Below are positions 1 through 8,945 of a stretch of DNA of 64,000 nt, piece by piece. Source of the stretch: Gottfriedia endophytica (GTDB taxonomy: Bacteria > Bacillota > Bacilli > Bacillales > Bacillaceae_G). Made by a program: the position numbers and the translations under genes. The notes beneath the pieces were generated by a model that was not told where the DNA came from, searched no databases, and saw only the letters and a program-made list of their open reading frames with translations. Numbering within the stretch: position 1 is the first letter of the stretch; each line of letters begins with the position of its first letter. The stretch spans positions 306,685-370,684 of the forward strand of contig NZ_JAGIYQ010000004.1 in NCBI RefSeq assembly GCF_017814275.1, in the 5' to 3' direction.

Positions 1-2
1 GC

Positions 3-1109
3 TTGATTTCATCGGGTTGTTGGAATCGTAAAGAGATTGAAACCCTCGCATTTGTCATTGCAGTTGGGATTGATTCGTCACCAAAAGGATTCTTAGTTAG
101 TACTCAGGTTGCCAATACAGCAGCATTAACGAAACAAGGAGTCATGAACGCTCCGAACTTTTTTGTTTATTCTGACGCAGGCAAAACAGTCTTTGATGCA
201 GTTCGAACGGCAACTCACTCTTCGCCTAATAAATTATTCTGGTCACATACAAAAGTATTAGTGGTTAGCGAGGAACTAGCGCGAAAAGGACTAAAGCCAG
301 CATTAGATTTTTTTGCTCGTGATGCTGAAGAAAGAAGAAATTTTTTACTAGCGGTTACACCACAATCGGGGAAAGATATTGTAAGTGCAGATGTAAAAAC
401 AACTACTATTCCAGCTATCACATTATCAGAGCTATTAGAAGCCTATAAGTATTCTTCTCAAACAGCATATATTAATTTAAATGATTATATACGGGAGCAA
501 CACTCTACAATTTCTTCATTAGTTCCCGAAGTACGGATTGTGAAAAATCAAGGAGCAAATGTAGGCTACAAAGTATATAGAGCAGCTGTTATTAAGAAAA
601 ATAAATTTATTTCTTATCTTACACGCAAGGAAACGAGAGGAGCCCTTTGGATACTGGGAAAAGTAAAAAGTGGGATCGTGGATACTAAGTGTTTAGGTAA
701 AAGTAAAAACTCGAAAGAACGAATAGCTTTTGAAATCTATAAATCAGATGCAAAAGTAAAGGTTAAAAAGAAATCCGGGCAGTATATGATTAATGTAGAC
801 ATTAAAGAGCAAGGAAACATCGCGGAAGCATCCTGCACAAAAAATGAAATTGATCCTAAGAAAATTAAGAAAATGGAAAAAATGAAAGCAGAAGCGATTA
901 AGAAAGAAATAAAAGCCTCACTAAAAAAAGCACAGGAACTAAATACAGATTATTTTGGTTTTGGTGAGATTATTCATCGTTCATATCCGAAAGATTGGAA
1001 AAAAATAGAGAAAAAATGGGATAAAATCTTCCCAACCTTAAAAGTAAAGATTAAAGTCGAAACCAAAATTACAAGTGATGCGTTAATCGAACGGAAACCA
1101 CAAAAGTAG
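3..1109 (+). CDS. Ger(x)C family spore germination lipoprotein, 5'-truncated
   Basis: C subunit of a GerA-type nutrient germinant receptor, normally a lipoprotein on the outer face of the spore inner membrane. The window opens inside the gene: the reading frame begins with a lipobox-like stretch (ISSGC) whose Cys would be the lipidated residue, so the signal peptide lies just outside. The remaining ~363 residues match the family length, with the family-like 'ETLAFVIAVGID' start and a charged Lys-rich C-terminal third (TKIT end). The A and B subunits are expected upstream, outside the window. A small membrane-protein gene follows at once, as in many ger operons. No frameshift is seen. Confidence 0.85.
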   Translation: MISSGCWNRKEIETLAFVIAVGIDSSPKGFLVSTQVANTAALTKQGVMNAPNFFVYSDAGKTVFDAVRTATHSSPNKLFWSHTKVLVVSEELARKGLKPALDFFARDAEERRNFLLAVTPQSGKDIVSADVKTTTIPAITLSELLEAYKYSSQTAYINLNDYIREQHSTISSLVPEVRIVKNQGANVGYKVYRAAVIKKNKFISYLTRKETRGALWILGKVKSGIVDTKCLGKSKNSKERIAFEIYKSDAKVKVKKKSGQYMINVDIKEQGNIAEASCTKNEIDPKKIKKMEKMKAEAIKKEIKASLKKAQELNTDYFGFGEIIHRSYPKDWKKIEKKWDKIFPTLKVKIKVETKITSDALIERKPQK

Positions 1110-1118
1110 GTGTCATCT

Positions 1119-1343
1119 ATGGTTATTTTCCTATCCGTTTTATTACTTACAATAATTAGTTTAAAGGATCTTCCTACACTGATAAATAAATCATGGAAGA
1201 AAGAAATAATTCTGTTCTCCTTCCTTGCAATCCTTAACCTAACAATGGCTCTTTTGGTCTTATTAGATATTCAACTTCCTAAGCCACAGGATTTTATTAA
1301 TTGGATTGGGAAGAGTGCTAGTCATTTGTTTAAGTGGGAATAG
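1119..1343 (+). CDS. small membrane protein downstream of gerC-like gene (possible ger D subunit)
   Basis: A 74-residue protein with two hydrophobic segments (VIFLSVLLLTIISL near the start and IILFSFLAILNLTMALLVLL in the middle). The ATG at 1119 is preferred because AGGTG at the stop codon of the previous gene lies 6 nt upstream; a GTG at 1110 is the alternative. It is translationally coupled to the Ger(x)C gene. Several Bacillus ger operons carry a small two-helix 'D' gene that modulates germination; position, size and topology fit that, but the assignment is inferred from context, not from a sequence signature. Confidence 0.6.
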   Translation: MVIFLSVLLLTIISLKDLPTLINKSWKKEIILFSFLAILNLTMALLVLLDIQLPKPQDFINWIGKSASHLFKWE

Positions 1344-1352
1344 CGCCGGGAA

Positions 1353-1425
1353 TAGTGCCTGTCACTTTTCGAAGTGTGAGTAAAGTGTGGAAAAGTCTCG
1401 GGAAAAATCTTCGGTTTTAAAGTTG
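1353..1425 (+). repeat. dispersed repeat A, copy 1 (GTGCCTGTCAC element)
   Basis: Contains AGTGCCTGTCACTTTT followed by a GTGTGA/GTGTGGAAAAGTC segment. The same arrangement occurs at 18233-18307 and 19630-19700 on this strand and, with its bases reversed, at 4022-4127. All copies lie just after genes. Function unknown. Confidence 0.7.
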
Positions 1426-1508
1426 GATAAAATTGGAAGTTTATTAATTTTTTTTAATCTTTTTCTTTTGTCCCTTATCGGCTATTATAGACATTTGGGG
1501 GGAATAAG

Positions 1509-2456
1509 ATGAAAAAGTTAGTAAGTTTTTTAGCAATCTTTTTTTTAATTGGTAGTTCGACTACCTATGCAGCAACTGTTACTGAAAATGGTAAGAACAA
1601 AGATCCACAAACTGCACAGAATTTCGTAATTGGTGATGACATCGTAGGCAGTGTGGCTAATTATGACGATGTGGATGTTTATAAATTTAACGTAACAAAG
1701 CCGAATACATTTTGGGCAGAATCTGATTTTAAAGAAGGAACTAAATATTCAACAAATTATGGACTAGCGGTATTCGACAAAACTGGCAACTTATTAGCAG
1801 TCAGTGATACATATATTGACGAAGAAAATATTCCTTTTGAAAGTGTTGAAAAATATTTGCCAGTTGGTACCTATTATTTAGTCGTTGAAAAAATTGACGA
1901 AGATAAATCTACTATCGAAGGTAAGTATGATATTACAACTGGAATAGCTGATTTAACGCCTCCTCCTGCTCCTATAGTAGACGGGAAAATGGTTACGAAT
2001 AAAGCGAAATCTTTTACTGGTAAAGCAGAAGCAAATTCAGCAATTACTGTCAAAGTAGGAACAAAAGTAATCGCAACAGCTAAAACAAATGCAAGTGGTG
2101 TGTTTACAGTTACAATGCCACTTCAAAAAGAAGGAACAGTTTTATCAATCACTGCAACAGATGCAGCAAAAAATACAAGCAAGATAACGAAAATAACTGT
2201 TCGTGATGTGATTGCACCAGGATCTCCTGTAGTAAATCCTATTAAATATACAAGTACATCAGTGACAGGAAAAGCTGAAGCAAAATCAACTGTTACCGTT
2301 AAAGTAGGCAGTAAAATTCTTGGCTCAGGAAAAGCTGATGCAAAAGGTATGTTCAAGATCACGATTAAAAAGCAGAAAAAGGGAACTACACTGTCTATTA
2401 CTGCAACAGATGCTGCTAAAAATAGTAGTAAAACAAGTATTGTAAAAGTTAAATAA
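1509..2456 (+). CDS. secreted protein with PPC-like domain and two bacterial Ig-like repeats
   Basis: A 315-aa exported protein. Residues 1-21 form a signal peptide (MKKLVSFLAIFFLIGSSTTYA, cleavage after AYA-like TYA). Residues ~35-145 resemble a pre-peptidase C-terminal (PPC) domain ('VANYDDVDVYKFNV', 'LPVGTYYLVVEK'). Two tandem ~80-aa Ig-like modules follow, each starting with P-x-A/S-P-x-V and containing 'TGKAEA(N/K)S' and ending in 'LSITATDAAKN(T/S)SK'; the near identity of the two modules indicates internal duplication. No catalytic domain is visible, so an adhesive or matrix role is likely. The start has a strong GGGGGG-type site 7 nt upstream. It is monocistronic, ending in a terminator. 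Confidence 0.75.
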   Translation: MKKLVSFLAIFFLIGSSTTYAATVTENGKNKDPQTAQNFVIGDDIVGSVANYDDVDVYKFNVTKPNTFWAESDFKEGTKYSTNYGLAVFDKTGNLLAVSDTYIDEENIPFESVEKYLPVGTYYLVVEKIDEDKSTIEGKYDITTGIADLTPPPAPIVDGKMVTNKAKSFTGKAEANSAITVKVGTKVIATAKTNASGVFTVTMPLQKEGTVLSITATDAAKNTSKITKITVRDVIAPGSPVVNPIKYTSTSVTGKAEAKSTVTVKVGSKILGSGKADAKGMFKITIKKQKKGTTLSITATDAAKNSSKTSIVKVK

Positions 2457-2468
2457 TTGCTAGAAATT

Positions 2469-2499
2469 GAGAATCTCATTCGTGGGATTCTCTTTTTTT
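2469..2499 (+). terminator. intrinsic terminator after Ig-like protein gene
   Basis: Stem GAGAATC / GATTCTC (2469-2475 with 2486-2492) followed by seven T. Confidence 0.85.
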
Positions 2500-2668
2500 G
2501 TGATGCCCAGTTCTACATAGTAGCATCTACTTATTTATTTTCCTTTCTATATATATAACCGACTGTTAAAAGGACGATATAAAATTATGTAGAAAAAGTT
2601 TGTTTGAAAATTTTCTTGGCTTTTTTTGAATCGTTCATACGTCTATACATATAAGGAGGAGATTTTTT

Positions 2669-3973
2669 ATGAATTCATTAATTTGCCCGCGCTGCGGGGC
2701 TGTGTTATTGGAAGATGCTTGGGAGAGTTTGCAGGAAAAGGAAGATGGTGGGTTCTTAGTTGATGCGTATCCTGCCTATGTATGCCGTGCAAAGTGTGGT
2801 TATATGAAGATGATTGAGCCTATTCCGGAAGTGATTGCTCAACGAGGAGATGATTGTCTTTTATTATTATACCCTGATAATCAGGGACGGATATTGGATT
2901 TAAGAGATTCGTTAATTTTTCCGCCTATGCACATTGATGCGTTGCTCGCAAAAGGATACTGGGATGATTATATTGGGAATTATGATGTTGAGGTATTGCT
3001 TGAAAGTGTTCGTGATAGTCGGGGTGCTTTTCTTGAAACTCCTAATTTATTTCAGTTTGCAACAAGTGAATTGTCACAAGACGCTTTTTTATGCTGGTTG
3101 ATTTCCTGGAGTCAACAAGCTTATAGATCAGTGGACGGTCCCTTACATGAAGCGGCAGTTGATTTTATTTCGATGATTTTTAATATACACGAAATTCCTG
3201 TTCCTATTGTAGAAACGCTCAAAGTTATGCGCCAATTTAAATCGCTTGATGTTCTAGTTATCGTGAATAATAAATATGCCATTTTAATAGAAGATAAAAC
3301 GTATACTAAGGATCATTCAAATCAACTTATTCGTTATCGTAAAGCGGTAAGGGAAGCATATCCATCTCTAATCCAATTGCCAATCTACTTTAAAATTGCT
3401 GATCAAAGTCATTATCGTTCAGTAGATGAAGCCGGATATATTCTGTTTAATCGTAAAATGATGTTAGATGTTTTGAAGAAAGGAAAAGATAATGGCGTGA
3501 AAAATCCTATTTTTCTTGACTATTATCAACATTTACAGAAACTTGAGGATAGGGTTTCAGCTTTTAGGACTAAGCCTGTAAAAGAGTGGGACGAATTTGC
3601 TTGGCAGGGATTTTATAAAGAGCTACAAACAGAAATAAAAGGGGATTGGGGATACGTATCGAATCCTTCTGGAGGTTTTTGGGCTTTTTGGTGGGGATCT
3701 ACCTATAGTAATCGATACTATCTGCAACTGGAACAGCTGAGACTTTGTGTGAAAATAACAGCTAAAGAAGATGAAAATAAACAAGAACTTCGAACGATGG
3801 CAATGAAAGAAGTTTTATTGGAAGCAGAAAAACGAAATCTATCATTACAAAAACCCGCTATAATGCGTAATGGCAAAACAATGACCATCGCCCAAAGACA
3901 AGATTATATTCAAACAAACGATGACGGCACGGTAGATATGCAGCGAACCATTTTAGAATTGAAGAAATACTAA
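2669..3973 (+). CDS. PD-(D/E)XK nuclease superfamily protein with N-terminal zinc-finger-like motif
   Basis: A 434-aa cytoplasmic protein. The N-terminus has a C-P-R-C pair (residues 6 and 9) and a second Cys pair near residues 39-43 (CRAKC), suggesting a small metal-binding knuckle. From about residue 120 it resembles the PDDEXK_4 family: 'EAAVDFI', then 'SLDVLVIVNNKYAILIEDKTYTKDH' in which the D, E and K of the nuclease core are visible (IEDK). The C-terminal half is unlike anything I recognise ('FWAFWWGS'). Related proteins are annotated as hypothetical nucleases, sometimes in defence islands, but here the neighbours are unrelated. Strong AAGGAGG site upstream. Confidence 0.65.
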   Translation: MNSLICPRCGAVLLEDAWESLQEKEDGGFLVDAYPAYVCRAKCGYMKMIEPIPEVIAQRGDDCLLLLYPDNQGRILDLRDSLIFPPMHIDALLAKGYWDDYIGNYDVEVLLESVRDSRGAFLETPNLFQFATSELSQDAFLCWLISWSQQAYRSVDGPLHEAAVDFISMIFNIHEIPVPIVETLKVMRQFKSLDVLVIVNNKYAILIEDKTYTKDHSNQLIRYRKAVREAYPSLIQLPIYFKIADQSHYRSVDEAGYILFNRKMMLDVLKKGKDNGVKNPIFLDYYQHLQKLEDRVSAFRTKPVKEWDEFAWQGFYKELQTEIKGDWGYVSNPSGGFWAFWWGSTYSNRYYLQLEQLRLCVKITAKEDENKQELRTMAMKEVLLEAEKRNLSLQKPAIMRNGKTMTIAQRQDYIQTNDDGTVDMQRTILELKKY

Positions 3974-3979
3974 TAAGCA

Positions 3980-4013
3980 CAAAAGGGAATCCATTCAGTT
4001 GGACTCCTTTTTT
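3980..4013 (+). terminator. probable intrinsic terminator
   Basis: Imperfect hairpin GGGAATCCA / TGGACTCC followed by TTTTTTT just after the PD-(D/E)XK gene. Confidence 0.6.
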
Positions 4014-4021
4014 TACCTATT

Positions 4022-4127
4022 CACAGTTTATCCCCAATGTTAAAGTGACAGGCACCGCACGCGATCTATCCACAGCTTATCCCCAATGTTAAAGTGACAT
4101 GTTGAAAGTGACAGGCACTAAACAAGA
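4022..4127 (-). repeat. dispersed repeat A, reverse copy, internally duplicated
   Basis: Holds GTGACAGGCAC twice (reverse of GTGCCTGTCAC) and an internal direct duplication of CACAG(T/C)TTATCCCCAATG followed by TTAAAGTGACA (4022-4050 and 4072-4099). The rest of the 3974-4480 gap is AT-rich leader sequence of the next operon. Confidence 0.65.
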
Positions 4128-4402
4128 AAATCTGAATTTTATCACAAATCCAAAAAAATAGGTAATAAATATCGTTAATTGTAAAGTTTGTAAAAATGAT
4201 ACGACTTAAGTAACGAATATTCATAAAAGATTAAGAAATGTATATTTTTGTCGATATTTTTAAAGGGATGGAAAAAAATTCCACTTATTCCCACGAGTTA
4301 TTTTATTCATCATAGAACTTCATAATAAGAGTTATTAGGAAAATAGTACTAATTTACTGAAGGAAGGGAACCCCTTTTACTTCTACCTTGAAAAAAGATA
4401 AG

Positions 4403-4432
4403 TCTACCTTAAGATCAGGTAGGTTTTTTTAA
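4403..4432 (+). terminator. terminator inside the leader of the ATP-grasp/chemoreceptor operon
   Basis: Hairpin CTACCT / AGGTAG followed by GTTTTTTT, about 50 nt upstream of the start codon; it lies downstream of a second hairpin (GAAGGAAGGG with CCCCTTTTACTTC, 4360-4384). A terminator so close to a start codon suggests attenuation or the end of a short upstream transcript. I cannot match the leader to a known riboswitch. Confidence 0.6.
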
Positions 4433-4480
4433 TGCTACACGTAACAGTTGATATATATAAATTAGAAAAGGAGATTTTTG

Positions 4481-5647
4481 ATGATAATCATTAATGACCA
4501 AATTATTTCACCGCTATTACTTACAACATTAGAAGAACTTAATACTCCGATTTTAATGGATGGAAATTCTGAAAAATTGCCAAACGAATTGTCTATTATG
4601 GAAGTAGAAGATTTTTTTGCTTCTCTAAAACCAAATCAAAAACTACTTACGAATTCTGAGAGTTGTATAAAACTCATTGAATCTCACATCCCAGAAAGTA
4701 ACCAAAATCGTTGGTCAAAGTTACTTAAAGACAAAGGGCAACTTCGTGAAATTCTTTCTACAATCTATCCAAGTTATTTCTATAAAGTAGTATCAATTTC
4801 TGAATTATTCGAGCTTCCAGTTGAATCAATTCCATTTCCTGTTGTTGTGAAACCAACTTTTGGCTATTCGAGTGTTGGGGTTTATAAGGTAAAGAGTGCT
4901 GAGGAATGGGAAGAGGCATTACAAAAATTGAATGTTGAGCTTGTTCTTTCAAAAGACCAACTAAATCAAAGTGTCATTAATAGCGATAATATTCTGATTG
5001 AAGAATGGATACAAGGGGAAGAGTATGCAATTGATGGCTATTATGACGAAAACGGAAATCCTGTTATTTTAAACATGTTTAAACGATTATTTAAAGATGA
5101 GTACGATATTTCCGACAGAATTTATTACACGTCTAAACAAGTGGTTCGAGAAATCTACGAAAGTACGCTTTCATTTATGATGAAACTTAAAGAATTAGTA
5201 CCATTTAAAAATTATCCTATTCATTTTGAAATTAAAAAGGATAAAGACAAAGTTATGCCAATAGAAATTAATCCAGTCCGTTTTGCTGGAGCAGGTACAA
5301 CTGATCTTGGATTCCATGCGTATGGTAATAACGTATATAAACAATATTTTAACGGAATTAATCCAGATTGGGATTCAATTATTGAAGAGATGGATGATGC
5401 AGTATACAGTTTTTGTTGCGCAGAAGTTCCATTAACAATCTCAAGTTCTTTAGTAGAAAAAATCGAACACGATCGTTTTAAAGAACAATTCGAACACATC
5501 CTAGAATATAGAGAAATTCAAGCAGCTAATGATCGAACGTTTGCGATTTTATTTTTTAAGAGTCATAGTCTTGAAGAAAACCACAGAATACTTCAACTAG
5601 ATTTATCAGAATATGTACAACTAACCAAAGAAAAAGTTCATATATAG
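4481..5647 (+). CDS. ATP-grasp domain protein
   Basis: A 388-aa cytoplasmic enzyme of the ATP-grasp superfamily, which joins a carboxylate to an amine, thiol or other nucleophile through an acyl-phosphate. Visible elements: a nucleotide-binding lysine strand 'FPVVVKPTFGYSSVGVYKV' (residues ~125-145), 'ILIEEWIQGEEYAIDGYY' (~178-195) and the Mg/ATP-binding 'PIEINPVRFAGAGTTD' (~260-276). The substrate cannot be told. The ATG at 4481 sits 7 nt after AAAAGGAG; an upstream TTG is less likely. It is followed after 11 nt by a chemoreceptor gene, an unusual pairing that suggests the enzyme's substrate or product may be what the receptor senses (inference). Confidence 0.75.
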   Translation: MIIINDQIISPLLLTTLEELNTPILMDGNSEKLPNELSIMEVEDFFASLKPNQKLLTNSESCIKLIESHIPESNQNRWSKLLKDKGQLREILSTIYPSYFYKVVSISELFELPVESIPFPVVVKPTFGYSSVGVYKVKSAEEWEEALQKLNVELVLSKDQLNQSVINSDNILIEEWIQGEEYAIDGYYDENGNPVILNMFKRLFKDEYDISDRIYYTSKQVVREIYESTLSFMMKLKELVPFKNYPIHFEIKKDKDKVMPIEINPVRFAGAGTTDLGFHAYGNNVYKQYFNGINPDWDSIIEEMDDAVYSFCCAEVPLTISSSLVEKIEHDRFKEQFEHILEYREIQAANDRTFAILFFKSHSLEENHRILQLDLSEYVQLTKEKVHI

Positions 5648-5658
5648 GAGGAAGTTAA

Positions 5659-7416
5659 GTGAAACTTAAACTGGTAAGTCCTAAAAAATCAATTAAATCA
5701 CAATTAATTATCAGTTTTCTAATCCCATTTTTAGTTTTCGCAATCGTTATTTGCCTTTTCTTTATGAAAATGATGAGTAATACAATAAATAATAATATTA
5801 TTCCACAATTTGATAGTAGATTAGAAGATAATAGTAAAGCTTTAGTAAAGAATTTGGATTCTGGACTAATTAATCATGTGATGGAAAGTCCACAAGAATA
5901 TGGAAGAAACTTAGAAGTGTTTTTAGATTCCTTTAATAAGGGTCGAAAGGGAATCCAATTTACATATGTATTATCCCGAAAAGATGGAAAAGATGTTATT
6001 GTTGCATTAAATGGAAGTAGTAGTTTTATGGGTGAACAACAATTTACAAGTGCTCAGAAAAAAGCATTTGATCAAAAAGAAGTTGTGTTTAGCTCAATTT
6101 ATAAAGATAAATGGGGAGTACATAAATCAATCTTCGTTCCAGTGGAGGGCACGGATGCAATTATTGGTATGGATATGGACGCAGCCTTTATTGATAAATT
6201 GCAAACACAAATGATTCTATATCCAAGTCTATTTTTACTTTTAGCCGTTATTATTGGTTTGGCTTTAGCGATTTTTATCGGAAATAGAATTTCGAAACCA
6301 CTTCAAAAAGTAGTGGGCTTTACAAAGACTATTGCTGGTGGGAATTTAAGTGAAAGTACTCGTAGCGACAGGCAAGATGAAATTGGTGAATTAGCAAATA
6401 GTTTTGAAGAAATGAGACTAAATTTAAGTTCAATCATCGATAATGTAAGAGGGAATTCTCAAACAATTACTGAATCAAGTAACATATTATTTACATCATT
6501 TGAAGAATTAGCTGGAGCTTCGGAGCAAATTGTAGATAGTACAAATGAGGAAGTAACAGGTTCTGAAGAAAGAGCAAAACATATTGAGAAAATATCAAAT
6601 ATGATTTCAGACATGACTGCTGCGATTGAAAATATGGACACACAAACGAAGCAAATAAAAGATGTTACTTACAACACTAGTAACTTATCACAAGAAGGTT
6701 CTGAACAAGTACAGATGGTTTCAGAACAAATTAACAAAATAAAAAATAATGGACTAGTTACGAAAGAGAATTTATCTGATTTAAATAATAAATTGGAGCA
6801 TATTAATAAAATTATCGTTTTAATTAGCGAGATTTCTTCTCAAACGAATTTATTATCATTAAATGCTTCGATTGAAGCGGCTCGTGCTGGTGAAGCGGGA
6901 AAAGGATTTTCAGTTGTAGCACAGGAAATCCAAAAATTAGCAAACCAAACAGCAACTTCAACACAAGATATTTCGAATATTGTTAATGAAATCAACAAAC
7001 AAACAGATAAAGTTCTACAATTAAATCAACAAGACTTTGAGGATATTGTTGAAGGAGTAAAGATTGTTGAACAAAACGGAAAATTATTTAATCAAATTTT
7101 CCACTCTGTTGAAGAACTAAAAACTAGATCAGAAAGTATTTTTGAAAGCTCTGAAAACATTTCGAAAGCATCTGATTCGACTCTTTCTTCAATACAAGAA
7201 ATTGTTGCCATTTCAGAAGAAGGCTTAGCAAATACAGAAGAAATAGCTGCATCTGCAACGCAACAAAATTACACTGTTGAAACATTAAAACATCAAAATG
7301 AATTACTGACAAATGTTGCGAACACACTACAAGAAACAGTTGGTAAGTTCCATACAGGTAATGAATTGAAAGAAGATACTGAGGAAAGCATTTCAGAGGA
7401 TCTTAATGAGGGATAA
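5659..7416 (+). CDS. methyl-accepting chemotaxis protein
   Basis: Membrane chemoreceptor of 585 aa that signals to CheA. TM1 ~18-40, an extracytoplasmic sensor (~41-178) with cache-like features, TM2 ~180-205, HAMP (~207-260, 'ISKPLQKVV'), and a cytoplasmic signalling rod containing the conserved hairpin tip '[34 protein letters not shown]' region (about residues 390-425). It starts with GTG, 6 nt after AGGAGG, in an operon with the ATP-grasp gene. The last ~70 bp of this gene recur in degraded form at 14366-14440. Confidence 0.93.
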   Translation: MKLKLVSPKKSIKSQLIISFLIPFLVFAIVICLFFMKMMSNTINNNIIPQFDSRLEDNSKALVKNLDSGLINHVMESPQEYGRNLEVFLDSFNKGRKGIQFTYVLSRKDGKDVIVALNGSSSFMGEQQFTSAQKKAFDQKEVVFSSIYKDKWGVHKSIFVPVEGTDAIIGMDMDAAFIDKLQTQMILYPSLFLLLAVIIGLALAIFIGNRISKPLQKVVGFTKTIAGGNLSESTRSDRQDEIGELANSFEEMRLNLSSIIDNVRGNSQTITESSNILFTSFEELAGASEQIVDSTNEEVTGSEERAKHIEKISNMISDMTAAIENMDTQTKQIKDVTYNTSNLSQEGSEQVQMVSEQINKIKNNGLVTKENLSDLNNKLEHINKIIVLISEISSQTNLLSLNASIEAARAGEAGKGFSVVAQEIQKLANQTATSTQDISNIVNEINKQTDKVLQLNQQDFEDIVEGVKIVEQNGKLFNQIFHSVEELKTRSESIFESSENISKASDSTLSSIQEIVAISEEGLANTEEIAASATQQNYTVETLKHQNELLTNVANTLQETVGKFHTGNELKEDTEESISEDLNEG

Positions 7417-7463
7417 AACTTATTATAGCTACTGTATATACTGATTTGTTTTTGGAACAAAAA

Positions 7464-7504
7464 ATAACCAACTATCTAAAGTATCATTTTAGATAGTTGG
7501 TTAT
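7464..7504. terminator. terminator between convergent operons
   Basis: Perfect 16-17-bp stem ATAACCAACTATCTAAA with loop GTATCA, followed on the plus strand by AATTTTTAT; it separates the chemoreceptor gene from the leftward polysaccharide operon. Confidence 0.85.
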
Positions 7505-7511
7505 AATTTTT

Positions 7512-7558
7512 ATACCGCATTAACGGGTAGTAAGACCCCCACTGATGGAAGTTTAACT
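7512..7558 (+). repeat. dispersed repeat B, short form
   Basis: ACCGCATTAACGGGTAGTAA then GACCCCCACTGATGGAAG and TTTAACTTT. Same element at 44093-44139, a long form inverted at 23715-23866, a decayed copy at 27299-27340 and a partial one at 21932-21950. Confidence 0.75.
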
Positions 7559-7566
7559 TTAATTAA

Positions 7567-8931
7567 TTATACATGTAGTGGATTGCTTAGATTTTCTTGA
7601 TACCATAATTGATCGCCAATACGGTAAATATGAGCATCTTTCGCGTCTTTAAAAATGTAACGGGTATCGTAAATTGGAACATTCATTTCACGAACTGCAT
7701 TATAATCTACTTGATCATGAGGAGTAAGCATGATAAAAAGATCATGTTTTTTCATTTCTTCTGTATTCCATTCAATCCCTGTAACTAATTCGCCTTTTCC
7801 GTTGCGGAAGGTTTGAATGAATGGATCATAAAAACTTACTTCAGCACCTTGTGCTGTTAAAATTTCATATATCCATAAAGATGGGGATTCACGGACGTCA
7901 TCAATATTTGGTTTATAAGCCATACCGAATAACACAACTTTGCTTCCACGTAATGCTTTTCCATAATTATTTAAAATCTCTTGTACAGCTTGTGAAACAT
8001 GGAATGGCATATTATTATTTGTTTCTTGAGCTAATTCAATAAAACGACTGTGGAATCGAAACTCTTTTGCTTTCCATGCCAAGTACATTGGATCAAGAGG
8101 GATACAGTGACCACCAATTCCAGGTCCTGGATAAAACGGCATAAAGCCAAATGGTTTTGTTTTAGCTGCGTCGATTACTTCCCAAATTGATATACCCATA
8201 ATTTCGCACATTTTCGCCATTTCATTAATGAATGCGATATTAACTGATCGGAATGTATTTTCAAGTAATTTCGTCATTTCAGCGATTTTTGGTGAACTAA
8301 CTGGGACCATCGTATCAATGACATTTTCATATAATGCCATACCAATTTCAGTACAAGTTTCTGTTATACCACCTATTACTTTAGGTGTATTTTTTGTATT
8401 GAACTTTTGGTTGTTTGGATCAACACGTTCAGGTGAGAAACATACAAATAGATTTTCACCTATTTTAAAGCCATTCTCTTTTAAAGGCTCTGCAATTAAT
8501 TCTTCTGTAGTTCCCGGATAAGTTGTACTTTCCAATACAATTAATGTATTAGGTTTTACGAAGGACTTTAACCAAGTTGTCACTCCTTCAATATATGATA
8601 CATCAGGGTTCTGTTGTTCATTTAATGGTGTAGGAACACAAATACAGACAACATCAGCTTCATGGATGATAGCTGGATTACTGTCAGCTTTGTATTTATT
8701 TGTTTCTAATGCTTTTTTTAATTCGATATCAGAAACATCCCCGATATAAGAAACGCCACTATTTAACATGTTAACTTTTTTTTCATCAACATCTAAACCA
8801 ATTACATTATATCCACCTTTGTTCATTTCCATTGCTAATGGTAAGCCAACGTATCCTTGGCCGATAACAATTACTGTTGCTTCTTTATTTTTTAACTTTT
8901 CTTTTAATACATCTATTTGGTTAATTGTCAT
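7567..8931 (-). CDS. nucleotide sugar dehydrogenase (UDP-N-acetylglucosamine 6-dehydrogenase-like)
   Basis: A 454-aa NAD-dependent enzyme oxidising C6 of a UDP-sugar to a uronic acid. N-terminal Rossmann motif 'VIGQGYVGLPLA' (residues ~22-33), 'ICVPTPLNEQQNPD' (~95), and the catalytic-Cys loop 'FYPGPGIGGHCIPLDPMYL' (~260-280). The GGHCIPLDP form matches the WbpA-type UDP-GlcNAc dehydrogenases more than classical UDP-glucose dehydrogenases. C-terminal UDP-binding domain contains 'GMAYKPNIDDVRESPS'. Last gene of the leftward exopolysaccharide operon, 14 nt after the glycosyltransferase; it would supply the acidic sugar nucleotide for the polymer. Confidence 0.9.
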   Translation of the reverse strand: MTINQIDVLKEKLKNKEATVIVIGQGYVGLPLAMEMNKGGYNVIGLDVDEKKVNMLNSGVSYIGDVSDIELKKALETNKYKADSNPAIIHEADVVCICVPTPLNEQQNPDVSYIEGVTTWLKSFVKPNTLIVLESTTYPGTTEELIAEPLKENGFKIGENLFVCFSPERVDPNNQKFNTKNTPKVIGGITETCTEIGMALYENVIDTMVPVSSPKIAEMTKLLENTFRSVNIAFINEMAKMCEIMGISIWEVIDAAKTKPFGFMPFYPGPGIGGHCIPLDPMYLAWKAKEFRFHSRFIELAQETNNNMPFHVSQAVQEILNNYGKALRGSKVVLFGMAYKPNIDDVRESPSLWIYEILTAQGAEVSFYDPFIQTFRNGKGELVTGIEWNTEEMKKHDLFIMLTPHDQVDYNAVREMNVPIYDTRYIFKDAKDAHIYRIGDQLWYQENLSNPLHV

Positions 8932-8945
8932 GTTGGATTCTCCTC

